DNA of 64,000 nucleotides from Pseudoduganella danionis (lineage in GTDB: Bacteria; Pseudomonadota; Gammaproteobacteria; Burkholderiales; Burkholderiaceae_D). The DNA lies in assembly GCF_009720775.1 (NCBI RefSeq), contig NZ_WNKW01000004.1:428577-492576 (forward strand). The letters are read 5' to 3'. Under the pieces are notes generated by a model. The model worked only from the letters and a program-made list of their open reading frames with translations. It was not told the DNA's origin and did not search any database. A program made the translations under genes and the position numbers. Below are positions 9,710 to 19,546 of the stretch, in pieces; position 1 is the stretch's first letter, and every line of letters starts with the position of its first letter.

Positions 9710-10837
9710 ATGAATATACGTAAAGTGACGGCGGCCGATCTGCATCTGGGCATGCCCATGCCATGGAATGTGTACGGTGAAAATGGCGACTTAATGGTAC
9801 GCAAAGGCCATATGCTGGCCAGCGTGAGCCAGATCAGTTCGCTGGTGGCGCAGGGCGTGTACGAGGATTACAGCGGCCAGAGCAGCGTGCCTGCTTCGGC
9901 CGTGCGCAAACTCAATGCCGCCGGCCAGCAGCTGGCCGCCCTGTTGCCTCTGATCGAGCAGGGCACGGCGCCGCATGATGTGCTGGTACGGCTGGAAATG
10001 GTCGCCGGTCTGGTGGCCAAGGCGGTGGCAGTCGACACCGATGTGGCCGTGGCAGCCATCCTGCACAACCAGCAAAGCCTGCCCTACAGCATACGTCACA
10101 GCCTGAACAGCGCCATCATCGTCCATCTGCTGGGACAGGCGCGCCAGCTGGCGCAACCGGAGGTGCGCAGCCTGACGCTGGCAGCCCTGACCATGAATGT
10201 GGGCATGCTGGCCCAGCACCAGCGCCTGCAGGAATGCAGCGAGGAGCTGTGCAGCAGCGACCGCGCCATGGTGCTGCATCATTGCGAGCGCGGCGTGCAA
10301 TTGCTGCGCGCGGCCGGCATCGACGATGCCCGCTGGCTGGAATGCGTGCTGCACCACCACGAGAACGAAGATGGCAGCGGCTATCCGCTGCGCAAAGCGG
10401 GCGCCCAGATCCCGCCGCTGGCACGGCTGCTGGCGCTGGCCGACCGCTATTGCGCACGCGTCAGCGAGCGCGCCTACCGCAAGACCATGGCACCGAATCT
10501 GGCCCTGCGCGATCTGCTGCTCGATGCCAATGTCACGGTCGACGGCAATCTGGCGCCCATGCTGATCCGCGCGCTAGGCATCTATCCGGTGGGCACCTAT
10601 GTGCGGCTGCTGAATGGGGAAGTGGCAGTGGTGGCACGGCGCGGCCTGCAATCGACCACGCCGCAAGTGGAAACCGTGCTGTGCCCGCGTAGCGGCCCGC
10701 TGGCACGCAGCCAGCCGCGCGACACGCGTACCGGCGTGCACGGCATCCGAGATGCGCTCACCATGGCTCAGGCGGCGGCCCTGCAGGCGCCACCGCTGCG
10801 CATGGAACAGGTGTGGGGCGGGCGCGCGGCCGCCTGA
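9710..10837 (+). CDS. Degenerate HD-GYP domain protein
   Basis: 375 residues from ATG 9710. The N-terminal part (MNIRKVTAADLHLGMPMPWNV) resembles the short domain found before HD-GYP modules. The HD-GYP part keeps HHHENEDGSGYP (from residue 215) and LARLLALADRYCARVSERAYRKT. The first HD pair is lost (RHSLNSAII) and the usual HDIGK is LTMNVGML. HD-GYP enzymes hydrolyse c-di-GMP using those metal ligands, so this one is probably inactive and may bind ligand or partners instead. A longer frame starts upstream at 9539 but begins with non-family sequence. Confidence 0.82.
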   Translation: MNIRKVTAADLHLGMPMPWNVYGENGDLMVRKGHMLASVSQISSLVAQGVYEDYSGQSSVPASAVRKLNAAGQQLAALLPLIEQGTAPHDVLVRLEMVAGLVAKAVAVDTDVAVAAILHNQQSLPYSIRHSLNSAIIVHLLGQARQLAQPEVRSLTLAALTMNVGMLAQHQRLQECSEELCSSDRAMVLHHCERGVQLLRAAGIDDARWLECVLHHHENEDGSGYPLRKAGAQIPPLARLLALADRYCARVSERAYRKTMAPNLALRDLLLDANVTVDGNLAPMLIRALGIYPVGTYVRLLNGEVAVVARRGLQSTTPQVETVLCPRSGPLARSQPRDTRTGVHGIRDALTMAQAAALQAPPLRMEQVWGGRAAA

Positions 10838-11320
10838 TCAGTTCAGCAGCGAATCGAGCCGGCCCTGCTCGGCCATATCGCGCAGCACGCGGATGGTATC
10901 GAGATCGGCCGCATGGTAGGCCGAGCGGCGGTAATCGTCATACATGCTGTTGGCCGCATCGGTGGCGGCATCGTGGCCATCGTCGTACTGGAAGCGCACG
11001 AACAGCGCACCCTCGGTCGGGCTTTCGATACTCATGATCAGGCTGGAAGCGCTGATTTCACCTTGTGCCGCGATCAGATAGCGCACCTGCCGCATGGGCT
11101 CGAACTCGACCCGGTCTTCCACCACCAGCTCGCCGTAGCGCAAACGGCGGCGCAAGCCTTCCACGTTGCGTTCATCGATCAGGCATTCATCGAGATGGGG
11201 CATGAATAGCTGCGGCGATTCGGCCCGCAGCACCAGACCGCGCCATAGTTGTTCCACGCTCAGCGGTTCGAGCAGCGGGTTGAGCGGGTCGTTAATTTCT
11301 ATCAGATGTTCGAATTTCAT
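10838..11320 (-). CDS. AtaL-like SRPBCC protein (DUF1857)
   Basis: 160 residues. The sequence (MKFEHLIEINDPLNPLLEPLS, LWRGLVLRAESPQLFMPHLD, then RYGELVVEDRVEFEP) matches the small AtaL-like branch of the START/Bet v1-like SRPBCC fold, which forms a hydrophobic pocket. The ligand is unknown. It converges on the HD-GYP-like gene, the two stop codons being adjacent at 10835-10840, and is divergent from rep. Confidence 0.8.
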   Translation of the reverse strand: MKFEHLIEINDPLNPLLEPLSVEQLWRGLVLRAESPQLFMPHLDECLIDERNVEGLRRRLRYGELVVEDRVEFEPMRQVRYLIAAQGEISASSLIMSIESPTEGALFVRFQYDDGHDAATDAANSMYDDYRRSAYHAADLDTIRVLRDMAEQGRLDSLLN

Positions 11321-11451
11321 GATCTTTGTGTTTCAGGTCAGGCGCAAGCACCTCGATCCTGCATGGTAACGCAAGTATCCCCAGCTTGTCCGGACCGTTC
11401 CGGCGGGCTGCTACAATGCGATTCTGATTTTCCCTGCAAGAGCGCCATCCG

Positions 11452-13512
11452 ATGTCCAAAGCCCCCATGTTCGGCCTGAATGTTCCGCAAAGCGAGGCCG
11501 TGACCTATCTGGACGGCCCCTGTCTGGTGCTGGCCGGCGCCGGCTCGGGCAAGACCCGCGTGATCACGCAGAAAATTGCCCACCTGATCGAGGACCGCGG
11601 CTATGACCCGCGCACGATTGCCGCGCTGACCTTTACCAACAAGGCGGCGCTGGAAATGCAGGAACGTATCGCCAAGCTGCTCAAGCAGCCGCGTCAGGCC
11701 AAGCAGCTGACCGTATCCACTTTCCACTCGCTGGGCGTGAAGATATTGCGGCAGGAAGCCAACGGGGTGGGATTGAAAGACCGCTTTTCCATCATCGACA
11801 GTGACGACTGCGGTTCGCTGATCCAGGATCTGGCCATCACCACGGACAAGCAGATCGTGCGCCGCATCCAGACCGATATCTCGCTGTGGAAGAATGGCCT
11901 GATCGATCCCGTGCTGGCCTTGAATCAGGCCAAGGATGAAGACCAGGCCCAGTCGGCGCGTATCTACGCCAGCTATGTGGCCACGCTGTCGGCCTATCAG
12001 GCGGTGGACTTCGACGATCTGATCCGCCTGCCGGTGGAACTGTTCCGCAACAACGAACCTATCCGCGACAAATGGCAGCGCCGCCTGCGCTACCTGCTGA
12101 TGGACGAGTATCAGGACACCAATACCTGCCAGTACGAGCTGGTCAAGCTGATGGTGACGGGGCTGGGCAAGAAGCCCATGTTCACTGCCGTGGGCGATGA
12201 CGATCAGGCCATCTATGCATGGCGCGGCGCTTCGGTGGAAAACCTGAAAACCCTGCAGACGGATTTCCCTGATCTGGCAGTGATCAAGCTCGAGCAGAAC
12301 TACCGCTCCACCACGCGCATTCTGCAGGCGGCCAATGCCGTGATCGGCAACAACCCCAAGCTGTTCGAGAAATCGCTGTGGTCCGAGCACGGGCTGGGCG
12401 AGCCGATCAAGGTGCTGGGCATGGCCAATGACGATCAGGAAGCCGAGCAGGTGGCCATCATGATTTCGGCCGACCATTTCGAGCGCAAGAACAAGTGGTC
12501 CGACTACGCCATTCTGTACCGCGGCAACCATCAGGCGCGCGTGATCGAGCAATGCCTGCGCAAGGAGCGCATCCCCTACACCATCTCGGGCGGCCAGAGC
12601 TTCTTCGACAAGGCGGAAATCAAGGACATCATCAGCTATCTGCGCCTGCTGGCCAATACCGACGATGATCCGGCCTTCATCCGCGCCGTCACCACGCCAC
12701 GGCGCGGCGTGGGCCAGTCGACGCTGGAAACGCTGGGTACTTTCTCGGGCCAGTGGCAGTGCTCGCTGTTCGAAGCCGTGTTCAAGGGCGGCATCGAAGC
12801 GCTGCTGGCGGAAAAGCAGCTGCGTCCGCTGCGCGAGTTCTGCAACTTCATCAACGATCTGGAATCGCGCGCGAGCCGCCCGGGTCCCAGTGGCAGTGGC
12901 GACAATGCGGCGCAGGTGCTCGATGATCTGCTCGAAGCCATCAACTACGAATCCTATCTGTACGATATGTTCGACGAGCGCGCGGCCCAGAGCAAATGGC
13001 AGAACGTGCTGGAGTTCACCAACTGGCTCAAGGAACGGGGCCGTGGCGGCAAGGACCGCGATGGCGACGAAAAGAATGTGCTGGAACTGACCCAGATGGT
13101 GGCCCTGATGTCCATGCTGGAAGGGCAGGACGAAGATCCCGATGCGGTGCGCATGTCGACGCTACATGCGTCGAAAGGGCTGGAATATCCCCACGTGTTT
13201 CTGGTGGGCGTGGAAGAAGGCATCTTGCCGCACAAGGGCGATGCTGACGCGCCGGCCGAGCAGATCGCCGCACGGGTGCAGGAAGAACGCCGCCTGATGT
13301 ATGTGGGCATTACGCGGGCCCAGCGCACGCTGCACATCAGCTGGTGCAAGAAGCGCAAGCGCGCCGGCGAACTGGTGCACTGCGATCCCTCCCGCTTCAT
13401 CAAGGAAATGGCACTCGATGTGGGTACGGCCGTACCGGCTGAATCCGAAGTGCTGACGCCCAAAGAGCGGCTAGCAAGAATGAAGGAATTGCTGGCTACA
13501 CCCAAGTCCTGA
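11452..13512 (+). CDS. rep: ATP-dependent DNA helicase Rep (UvrD/Rep family)
   Basis: 686 residues. The superfamily 1A motifs occur in order: GAGSGKTRV (Walker A), LTFTNKAA, YLLMDEYQDTN (Walker B), VGDDDQAIYAWRGA, LEQNYRST, STLHASKGLEYPHVFLVG and RRLMYVGITRAQ. Rep unwinds DNA 3' to 5' and helps forks pass protein blocks. The length and the lack of a UvrD-type C-terminal extension favour Rep over UvrD. Confidence 0.94.
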   Translation: MSKAPMFGLNVPQSEAVTYLDGPCLVLAGAGSGKTRVITQKIAHLIEDRGYDPRTIAALTFTNKAALEMQERIAKLLKQPRQAKQLTVSTFHSLGVKILRQEANGVGLKDRFSIIDSDDCGSLIQDLAITTDKQIVRRIQTDISLWKNGLIDPVLALNQAKDEDQAQSARIYASYVATLSAYQAVDFDDLIRLPVELFRNNEPIRDKWQRRLRYLLMDEYQDTNTCQYELVKLMVTGLGKKPMFTAVGDDDQAIYAWRGASVENLKTLQTDFPDLAVIKLEQNYRSTTRILQAANAVIGNNPKLFEKSLWSEHGLGEPIKVLGMANDDQEAEQVAIMISADHFERKNKWSDYAILYRGNHQARVIEQCLRKERIPYTISGGQSFFDKAEIKDIISYLRLLANTDDDPAFIRAVTTPRRGVGQSTLETLGTFSGQWQCSLFEAVFKGGIEALLAEKQLRPLREFCNFINDLESRASRPGPSGSGDNAAQVLDDLLEAINYESYLYDMFDERAAQSKWQNVLEFTNWLKERGRGGKDRDGDEKNVLELTQMVALMSMLEGQDEDPDAVRMSTLHASKGLEYPHVFLVGVEEGILPHKGDADAPAEQIAARVQEERRLMYVGITRAQRTLHISWCKKRKRAGELVHCDPSRFIKEMALDVGTAVPAESEVLTPKERLARMKELLATPKS

Positions 13513-13700
13513 AGCAATCATGACGCTTACGCAAATAACGCTGATTTGAGTGTTGCGCGGATGTTGTAAAAACACGCCGCGCCGACACAATTCGCCGTGC
13601 CGTCTGTGCACGGGTGGAAGAACAGGACTAGTATGAAGTCGTCGTGCAAATGTTAATGCACGTCAACTTTCATCCTGATTCCATTACAAAAAGAGACATC

Positions 13701-14165
13701 ATGCTAAAGACTACTTCCCTCCGTCTGGCATTGGCTGTGGCTGCTTGCGCGCTGGTGCCGTCTCTCCACGCTGCCGAAGGTGGTGCCACCCGTGCCGATG
13801 CCGAAGCCATGGTCAAAAAAGCCGTGGCGCATATCAAGAAAGAAGGAGACGCCAAGGCCTATGGCGACTTCACTGCCAAGGCGCCGCAGTTCATCCTGCA
13901 TGATCTGTACATCGTCGTGTACCGGCTCGATGGCACGGTGCTGGCGCATGGCAGCAATGCCAAAATGGTGGGCAAGAATCTGATCGAGCTGAAGGATATC
14001 GACGGCAAAGCCTTTGTGAAAGAACGGGTCGAACTGGGTAAATCCAAGGGCACGTTCTGGCAGGACTACAAGTTCACCAATCCGGAAAACAAGAAGATCG
14101 AGCCCAAGCAGATGTACTGCGAGAAGCTCAACGATACGGTAGTTTGCGGCGGCATTTATCTCTGA
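13701..14165 (+). CDS. Secreted single-cache-domain protein
   Basis: 154 residues. A signal peptide (TSLRLALAVAACALVPSLHAA) is followed by a small cache-type sensor fold with the hallmark YIVVYRLDGTVLAHGSNAKMVG and a C-terminal YCEKLNDTVVCGGIYL. Cache domains bind small molecules outside the membrane. This one has no membrane anchor or output domain. The start of the chemoreceptor gene is 54 bases downstream, so it may be a soluble periplasmic ligand-binding partner; that pairing is inference. Confidence 0.85.
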   Translation: MLKTTSLRLALAVAACALVPSLHAAEGGATRADAEAMVKKAVAHIKKEGDAKAYGDFTAKAPQFILHDLYIVVYRLDGTVLAHGSNAKMVGKNLIELKDIDGKAFVKERVELGKSKGTFWQDYKFTNPENKKIEPKQMYCEKLNDTVVCGGIYL

Positions 14166-14219
14166 TTCCTGGTGCCTGCGCGCCGCGCTGCGGCGCGCAT
14201 CGTTTTGGATGGATAGACC

Positions 14220-15863
14220 TTGAAGATCGCACATAAATTGCTGGTCGTGCCAGCAGCGGCATTAGCCTGCCTGATGTTCCTCGGTACCGTATCGTACTTC
14301 TCCATGCAGGATAACGAGGGCCGCATACAGGACTTGAAAGACACTACCTTCGTGGCGTTGCGAACGGCCAGCCAGCAAAGTAATGTGCTGGGTCAAATTC
14401 ATTCTGCAAGTTACGCAAAAATCGCCATTGCCGGCAGTCTCACGGAAGCAGAGCTGGCCAGCTTCGGCAAACAGACTTCGGGCGAGCTCGATAAGGTCGC
14501 CAGCGAGCTTGGCCGGCTCAAGGATATGACGGGTGCCAACGAGGCAGCGCTAGCCCTGCCCATGCTGGCAGCCTACCGCGCCGGTGTCGCACAGGCGCTC
14601 GATCTGGCATCGATGGATGCCAACACGGGTGTGGCCGCCATGCAGAGCGCCGACAGCCAGTACCAGAAGATGCGCGCCGTGCTGGATAAGGTGGTGGGCA
14701 ATCTGAACAAACAGGCCGACCTGTCGCTGCAGGACGCCAAGACGGCCGATAGCCGCGCCGTATGGATAATTCTGATTGTGATGGGCGTAGGCTCGCTGGT
14801 GCTGCTGGCGCTGACCGGCGCCATCACCCGCGCCGTGCTGCATCCTATCGCCGATGCCTGCGCCGCTGCCGAGCGGCTGGCGGCCGGCGATCTGGCCACG
14901 CCGGTGGAAATGCGGCGCGACGATGAAATGGGCGCGCTGTCGCGTGCCCTGAGCACGGTGATCGATAACTGGACCCATCTGCTGACGGATATCCGCACGG
15001 CCGGCCATACGATTACCCAGGAAGCCAGCGAAATCGCGCAAGGCAATGCCGACCTGTCGGCCCGCACGGAATCGCAGGCCAGCTCGCTGGAAGAAACGGC
15101 GGCCTCCATGCACGAGCTGACCGACACCGTGCGCGAGAATGCCGATCACGCCCAGCAGGCCAACCAGCTGGTGGTGTCCGCTTCCGATGTGGCCGTGCAG
15201 GGCGGGCAGGTGATGGAGCAGATGGTGGGCACCATGGCCTCCATCAAGGAAAGTTCGGCGCGCGTGGTCGACATTATTTCGCTGATCGATTCGATTGCCT
15301 TCCAGACCAATATTCTGGCGCTGAATGCGGCGGTAGAAGCGGCCCGTGCCGGCGAGCAGGGGCGCGGCTTTGCCGTGGTAGCGACCGAAGTGCGCGGGCT
15401 GGCGCAGCGCTCGGCGCAGGCTGCGCGCGAAATCAAGGACTTGATCGACGACTCGGTGGCCAAGGTGGAAACCGGCAGCAAGCTGGCCGATACGGCGGGC
15501 CAGACCATGGGCAATATCGTGACCTCGGTGCGCCATGTGACGGAAATCATGAATGACATCAGCGTGGCCAGCCGCCGCCAGACTCAGGGTATCGAGGAGG
15601 TCAACAGCGCCATCACGGAAATGGACGACCTGACCCAGCGTAACGCGGCACTGGTGGAACAGGCGGCAGCGGCGGCGCAAAGCATGCGCGAGCAGGCGCA
15701 TGAACTGCTCAAGGCCGTCAGCAGCTTCCAGTTGCCCGCTTCGGCAGGTGCCAACAATGTGCCGGAAGCCGGGGCGGCTGCTGCCGCGGCCAGCGCGCCC
15801 ACCCTGTTACAGCGGCGTGGCCAAGCTGGCGCCGGCAAGCGGCTGGCGATTGCCAAGTCCTGA
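14220..15863 (+). CDS. Methyl-accepting chemotaxis protein
   Basis: 547 residues from TTG 14220; no ATG fits better. TM1 (about residues 5-28), a periplasmic helical ligand domain of about 150 residues, TM2 ([21 protein letters not shown], about 181-201), HAMP, then the coiled signalling domain with the hairpin tip [20 protein letters not shown] and [18 protein letters not shown]. Methylation-type Q/E pairs flank it. There is no CheR-binding pentapeptide at the C-terminus. It probably reports an external signal to CheA/CheW. The cache protein upstream is a likely co-transcribed neighbour. Confidence 0.95.
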   Translation: MKIAHKLLVVPAAALACLMFLGTVSYFSMQDNEGRIQDLKDTTFVALRTASQQSNVLGQIHSASYAKIAIAGSLTEAELASFGKQTSGELDKVASELGRLKDMTGANEAALALPMLAAYRAGVAQALDLASMDANTGVAAMQSADSQYQKMRAVLDKVVGNLNKQADLSLQDAKTADSRAVWIILIVMGVGSLVLLALTGAITRAVLHPIADACAAAERLAAGDLATPVEMRRDDEMGALSRALSTVIDNWTHLLTDIRTAGHTITQEASEIAQGNADLSARTESQASSLEETAASMHELTDTVRENADHAQQANQLVVSASDVAVQGGQVMEQMVGTMASIKESSARVVDIISLIDSIAFQTNILALNAAVEAARAGEQGRGFAVVATEVRGLAQRSAQAAREIKDLIDDSVAKVETGSKLADTAGQTMGNIVTSVRHVTEIMNDISVASRRQTQGIEEVNSAITEMDDLTQRNAALVEQAAAAAQSMREQAHELLKAVSSFQLPASAGANNVPEAGAAAAAASAPTLLQRRGQAGAGKRLAIAKS

Positions 15864-15909
15864 AGCGGCGGAGCCGGTAAAATGCATGCTTTCCAGCCGG
15901 GAGCATGCC

Positions 15910-16122
15910 GTGAGCAACACTGAAGACCGATTTATCGACATAGAAATCAAACTGGCCCATCAGGAACATCTGGTGGAAGCGCTGAACCAGCGCGTCTACG
16001 AACAGCAGCAGCAGATCGACAAGCTCGAGCAGCTATGCAATCTGCTGGTGCAGCATGTGCGCGATCAGGCGCGCAATGCGGGCGCCGCGCCGCTGGCGCA
16101 CGAACCGCCACCACACTACTAG
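15910..16122 (+). CDS. slyX: SlyX family protein
   Basis: 70 residues from GTG 15910, chosen because GGGAG lies 7 bases upstream and because SlyX is about 70 residues; an in-frame ATG at 15886 would add 8. It is a single coiled coil (RFIDIEIKLAHQEHLVEALN) ending in PPPHY, the classic SlyX tail. Its function is not established. Confidence 0.88.
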   Translation: MSNTEDRFIDIEIKLAHQEHLVEALNQRVYEQQQQIDKLEQLCNLLVQHVRDQARNAGAAPLAHEPPPHY

Positions 16123-16128
16123 GCCGGG

Positions 16129-16596
16129 CTAGTTCAGCACGGCTTCGAGCGCCTCCACCAGCAGCGCATGGTCCTCGGCCTGACGCAGGCCGGAAACGGC
16201 GGCCGTGCCTATCATGCCCGTGCCACGCAACAGGATGGGGAAGGCGCCACCGAAGGCTGCATACTCTTCCGCCGGCAGATGCTTCTGCTGGTCGAAGGCC
16301 ACACCGCGCTGGCGGTAGTCGCAGCCCACCGCATACGAGCTGCGGCCAAAGCGCAGCACCACATTGCTCTTGCGCCGTATCCAGTCGGCCTGATCGGCCG
16401 TGCAGCCCTGCATGGCATGCTGGAATACCAGCTTGCCGTTCAGGCTAATCTGCACCGTGACGTTTTTCTGCCGCTGTCGGGCCAGTTCTATCACTTTCAG
16501 GCCCAGCGCGAGCGCCGTATCGCTGCTGAAAGTGGTAAATTGCAATGCGTTTTCCTGCTGCGCCAGAGTCGCCAGCAGTTCAGCTTCGTTTTCCAT
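16129..16596 (-). CDS. UPF0303 / heme-degrading-domain (HbpS-like) protein
   Basis: 155 residues from ATG 16596 (a TTG directly upstream is in frame). It shows the HbpS/GlcG-like fold typical of UPF0303 proteins: LGLKVIELARQRQKNVTVQI, WIRRKSNVVLRFGRSSYAVG, then FGGAFPILLRGTGMIGTAAVSGL. Annotated relatives are called heme-degrading-domain proteins, but activity is unproven for most. It converges on slyX. Confidence 0.85.
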   Translation of the reverse strand: MENEAELLATLAQQENALQFTTFSSDTALALGLKVIELARQRQKNVTVQISLNGKLVFQHAMQGCTADQADWIRRKSNVVLRFGRSSYAVGCDYRQRGVAFDQQKHLPAEEYAAFGGAFPILLRGTGMIGTAAVSGLRQAEDHALLVEALEAVLN

Positions 16597-16709
16597 CAAT
16601 AAGTCCTGTAGCTTTCATCAGGCTGGCAGTGTAGCGTAAAGCTGCAGCGCCGGTCAGGTGGCACGGGGCAGCCTGATGGCCTTCCACCGTATTCCACAGG
16701 AGCAGAACC

Positions 16710-17153
16710 ATGACCCACACTATCAAGCTGCACCGCGTAATGCGCGCCCCGGCCGAGCGTATCTACCGGGCGTTTCTGGATGCCGATGCGCTGGCCAAGT
16801 GGCTGCCGCCGCATGGCTTTAGCGGCAAGGTGCATGGCCTCGATGCGCGTGTGGGCGGCAGCTACCGCATGTCCTTTACCCATTTTGCCAGTGGCAATAC
16901 GCACGCCTTCGGCGGCGAGTATCTGGAACTGGTGCCGAACGAAAAACTGATCTACACGGCCAGCTTCGATGATCCCAATCTGCCCGGCCAGATGCAGACC
17001 ACGATCGCCCTGCGCAGCGTGTTCTGCGGTACGGAGATGGCCGTGGTGCAGCAGGGCGTGCCGGAAGTGATCCCGCCTGAAGCGTGCTATCTGGGCTGGC
17101 AGGAATCGCTGGCCCTGCTGGCCCAGTTGGTGGAGCCGGAAATTCCGCAGTAA
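16710..17153 (+). CDS. SRPBCC / AHSA1-type protein
   Basis: 147 residues. It starts as AHSA1/CalC-like members of the SRPBCC fold do (HRVMRAPAERIYRAFLDADALAKWLPP) and continues with VGGSYRMSF, GGEYLELVPNEKLIYTASF and a C-terminal helix (GWQESLALLAQLVE). AGGAGC precedes the ATG. These proteins bind hydrophobic ligands or act in stress functions; no specific role can be read here. Confidence 0.85.
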   Translation: MTHTIKLHRVMRAPAERIYRAFLDADALAKWLPPHGFSGKVHGLDARVGGSYRMSFTHFASGNTHAFGGEYLELVPNEKLIYTASFDDPNLPGQMQTTIALRSVFCGTEMAVVQQGVPEVIPPEACYLGWQESLALLAQLVEPEIPQ

Positions 17154-17378
17154 TTCTGCCATGTTGCATTTGAGCACTGCACATCCCGTAGCTAGGCCAC
17201 TAGCGGCCAAGCTTTGTTTGGAAAAATAGGGAACTCTCCGACAAAGTGCAGTGCAGCATTTTTTGCCCGTGACGGCCGACCTGAGCCGCTGCTATGATCG
17301 CCTTTGCAACTGCTGCGGTTGCCGGCTTTCCGCCTGCGCGTCAGCATCTTCCACCGGCGTTTAATGAAAGAGTTCCCC

Positions 17379-19499
17379 ATGTCCCGTCCTCAAATGCTCA
17401 TCGTCGCGGCCGCCCTCGGTCTGGCGTTTTCCCAGACTGTACTAGCGGCACCGGCCACCCTGGCCGGCAATCCGCTGGCCACGGCCAGCAAGCTGCCGTT
17501 CAACTATCCCGTGTTTGACCAGATCAAGGACGAGCATTTCGTACCGGCGTTTAACGAGGGCATGCGCATCCAGCTGGAAGAAATCGCCGCAATTGCCGGC
17601 AACCCGAAGCCGGCCACGTTTGAGAACACCATCGTGGCGATGGAAAAATCGGGCGAGCTGCTGAGCCGCACCCAGACCGTGTTCTACAATCTGCAAGGCG
17701 CCAATACCAACGACAAGATGGATGCGGTGGACAGCGAAATGTCGGCCAGGCTGGCCGCCCATGGCGACGCGATTTACCTCAACCCCAAGCTGTTCGCCCG
17801 TGTGCACAGCCTGTACCAGCAGCGCGTCAAGCTCAAGCTGGACGCCGAAGCGCGCCACCTGCTGGAGCGCTATCACAAGGACTTCGTGCGCGCTGGCGCC
17901 CAGCTATCGGACGCCGACAAGGAAAAGCTGAAAAACCTCAACGCCAGCATCGCCACCCTGCAGACCGCCTTCACCCAGAACGTGCTGAAGGAAGCCAATG
18001 CTTCGGCGCTGATCGTGGATAGCCGCGACGAGCTGGCCGGCATGAGCGAGGCCGCCATCGACGCCGCTGCTGCGGCCGCCAAGGCCAAAGGTCAGGATGG
18101 CAAATTCCTGGTCGCCATCGTCAACACCAGCGGCCAGCCGGCACTGGCCGAACTGAGCAACCGCGCCGTGCGTGAAAAGCTGATGGCGCTGTCGCTGGCA
18201 CGCGGTAGCCATGGCGGTGAATTCGATAGCCGCGAGACGGTGCTGAAAATCGCCAAGGCGCGCGCTGAAAAAGCCACCCTGCTCGGTTATGCCAACTTCG
18301 CTGCTTATGCACTCGATGACCAGACTGCGCACGACACCAAATCGGTCAACCAGCTGCTCGGTGATCTGGCCAAACCGGCCGTGAACAATGCACGCAAGGA
18401 AGCGGCCGACCTGCAAGCCATGGTGGTGGCCGAGGGCGGCAGCTTCCAGCTCGGCGCCGCCGACTGGGCCTATTACGCCGACAAGGTGCGCGCCCAGCGC
18501 TATGCCTTCGACGAGAAGCAGATCAAGCCTTACTTCGAGCTGGATAACGTACTGACCAAGGGCGTGTTCTTTGCCGCCAACAAGCTGTACGGCATCTCCT
18601 TCAAGGAGCGCAAAGACCTGCCCGTGTACAACCCGGACGTGCGCGTGTTCGATGTGTTCGACGCCAACGGCAAACAGCTGGCCATCTTCATCGCCGACAT
18701 GTACGCGCGCGGCAACAAGCAAGGCGGCGCATGGATGAATGAATACAGCTCGCAATCCAAGCTGCTCGGTCGTCATCCGGTGGTGGCCAATCACCTCAAC
18801 ATTCCCAAGCCGCCGGCTGGCGAACCGACCCTGCTGACTTATGATGAAGTGTCTACCGCCTTCCACGAATTCGGCCATGCGCTGCATGGCATGTTCTCCA
18901 ACGTGACCTATCCGCGCTTCTCGGGCACCAGCGTGCCTAGCGACTTCGTGGAATACCCATCGCAAGCCAATGAAATGTGGGCCGTGTGGCCGGAAGTGCT
19001 GGCCAACTACGCCAAGCATTACAAGACGGGCGAACCGATGCCGAAAGAGTTGCTGGACAAGGTCATCGAGTCGCGCAAATTCAACCGCGGCTTTACCGCC
19101 ACCGAATATCTGGCTTCCTCGCTGCTGGACCAGCGCTGGCACCAACTGACCCCGGCCCAGATTCCGACCGATGTACTGGGCTTCGAAGCGGAAGCGCTGA
19201 AAGATCTGGGGGTGGACTTTGCGCCTGTGCCGCCGCGCTACCGCACCACTTATTTCTCGCATAGCTTCTCGGGTGGCTATGCGGCAGGTTATTACGCCTA
19301 CCTGTGGTCGGAAAAGCTGACGGCCGATACGGAAGTCTGGTTCAAGCAGAACGGCGGCCTCAAGCGCGCCAGCGGCGACTGGTACCGCAACAAGCTGCTG
19401 TCGCGCGGCGGTACGGATGATGCAATGAATCTGTTCCGTAACTTCCGTGGCCGCGATGCCGTCATCGAGCCGCTGCTGGAACGCCGCGGCCTGAAATAA
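17379..19499 (+). CDS. Secreted M3 family metallopeptidase (Dcp-like), copy 1
   Basis: 706 residues from ATG 17379 (ATG 17364 is in frame upstream). A signal peptide (MLIVAAALGLAFSQTVLAA) sends it to the periplasm. The zinc site HEFGH starts at residue 496, with the downstream glutamate in VEYPSQANEMW. The family includes peptidyl-dipeptidase Dcp and oligopeptidase A, which trim small peptides. It is followed 47 bases later by a paralogue of almost identical design; the two form a tandem duplication. Confidence 0.94.
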   Translation: MSRPQMLIVAAALGLAFSQTVLAAPATLAGNPLATASKLPFNYPVFDQIKDEHFVPAFNEGMRIQLEEIAAIAGNPKPATFENTIVAMEKSGELLSRTQTVFYNLQGANTNDKMDAVDSEMSARLAAHGDAIYLNPKLFARVHSLYQQRVKLKLDAEARHLLERYHKDFVRAGAQLSDADKEKLKNLNASIATLQTAFTQNVLKEANASALIVDSRDELAGMSEAAIDAAAAAAKAKGQDGKFLVAIVNTSGQPALAELSNRAVREKLMALSLARGSHGGEFDSRETVLKIAKARAEKATLLGYANFAAYALDDQTAHDTKSVNQLLGDLAKPAVNNARKEAADLQAMVVAEGGSFQLGAADWAYYADKVRAQRYAFDEKQIKPYFELDNVLTKGVFFAANKLYGISFKERKDLPVYNPDVRVFDVFDANGKQLAIFIADMYARGNKQGGAWMNEYSSQSKLLGRHPVVANHLNIPKPPAGEPTLLTYDEVSTAFHEFGHALHGMFSNVTYPRFSGTSVPSDFVEYPSQANEMWAVWPEVLANYAKHYKTGEPMPKELLDKVIESRKFNRGFTATEYLASSLLDQRWHQLTPAQIPTDVLGFEAEALKDLGVDFAPVPPRYRTTYFSHSFSGGYAAGYYAYLWSEKLTADTEVWFKQNGGLKRASGDWYRNKLLSRGGTDDAMNLFRNFRGRDAVIEPLLERRGLK

Positions 19500-19546
19500 G
19501 CCGGCGCCGAGCACAGCTTAAACCTACAACTTACAACAGGAAAACC

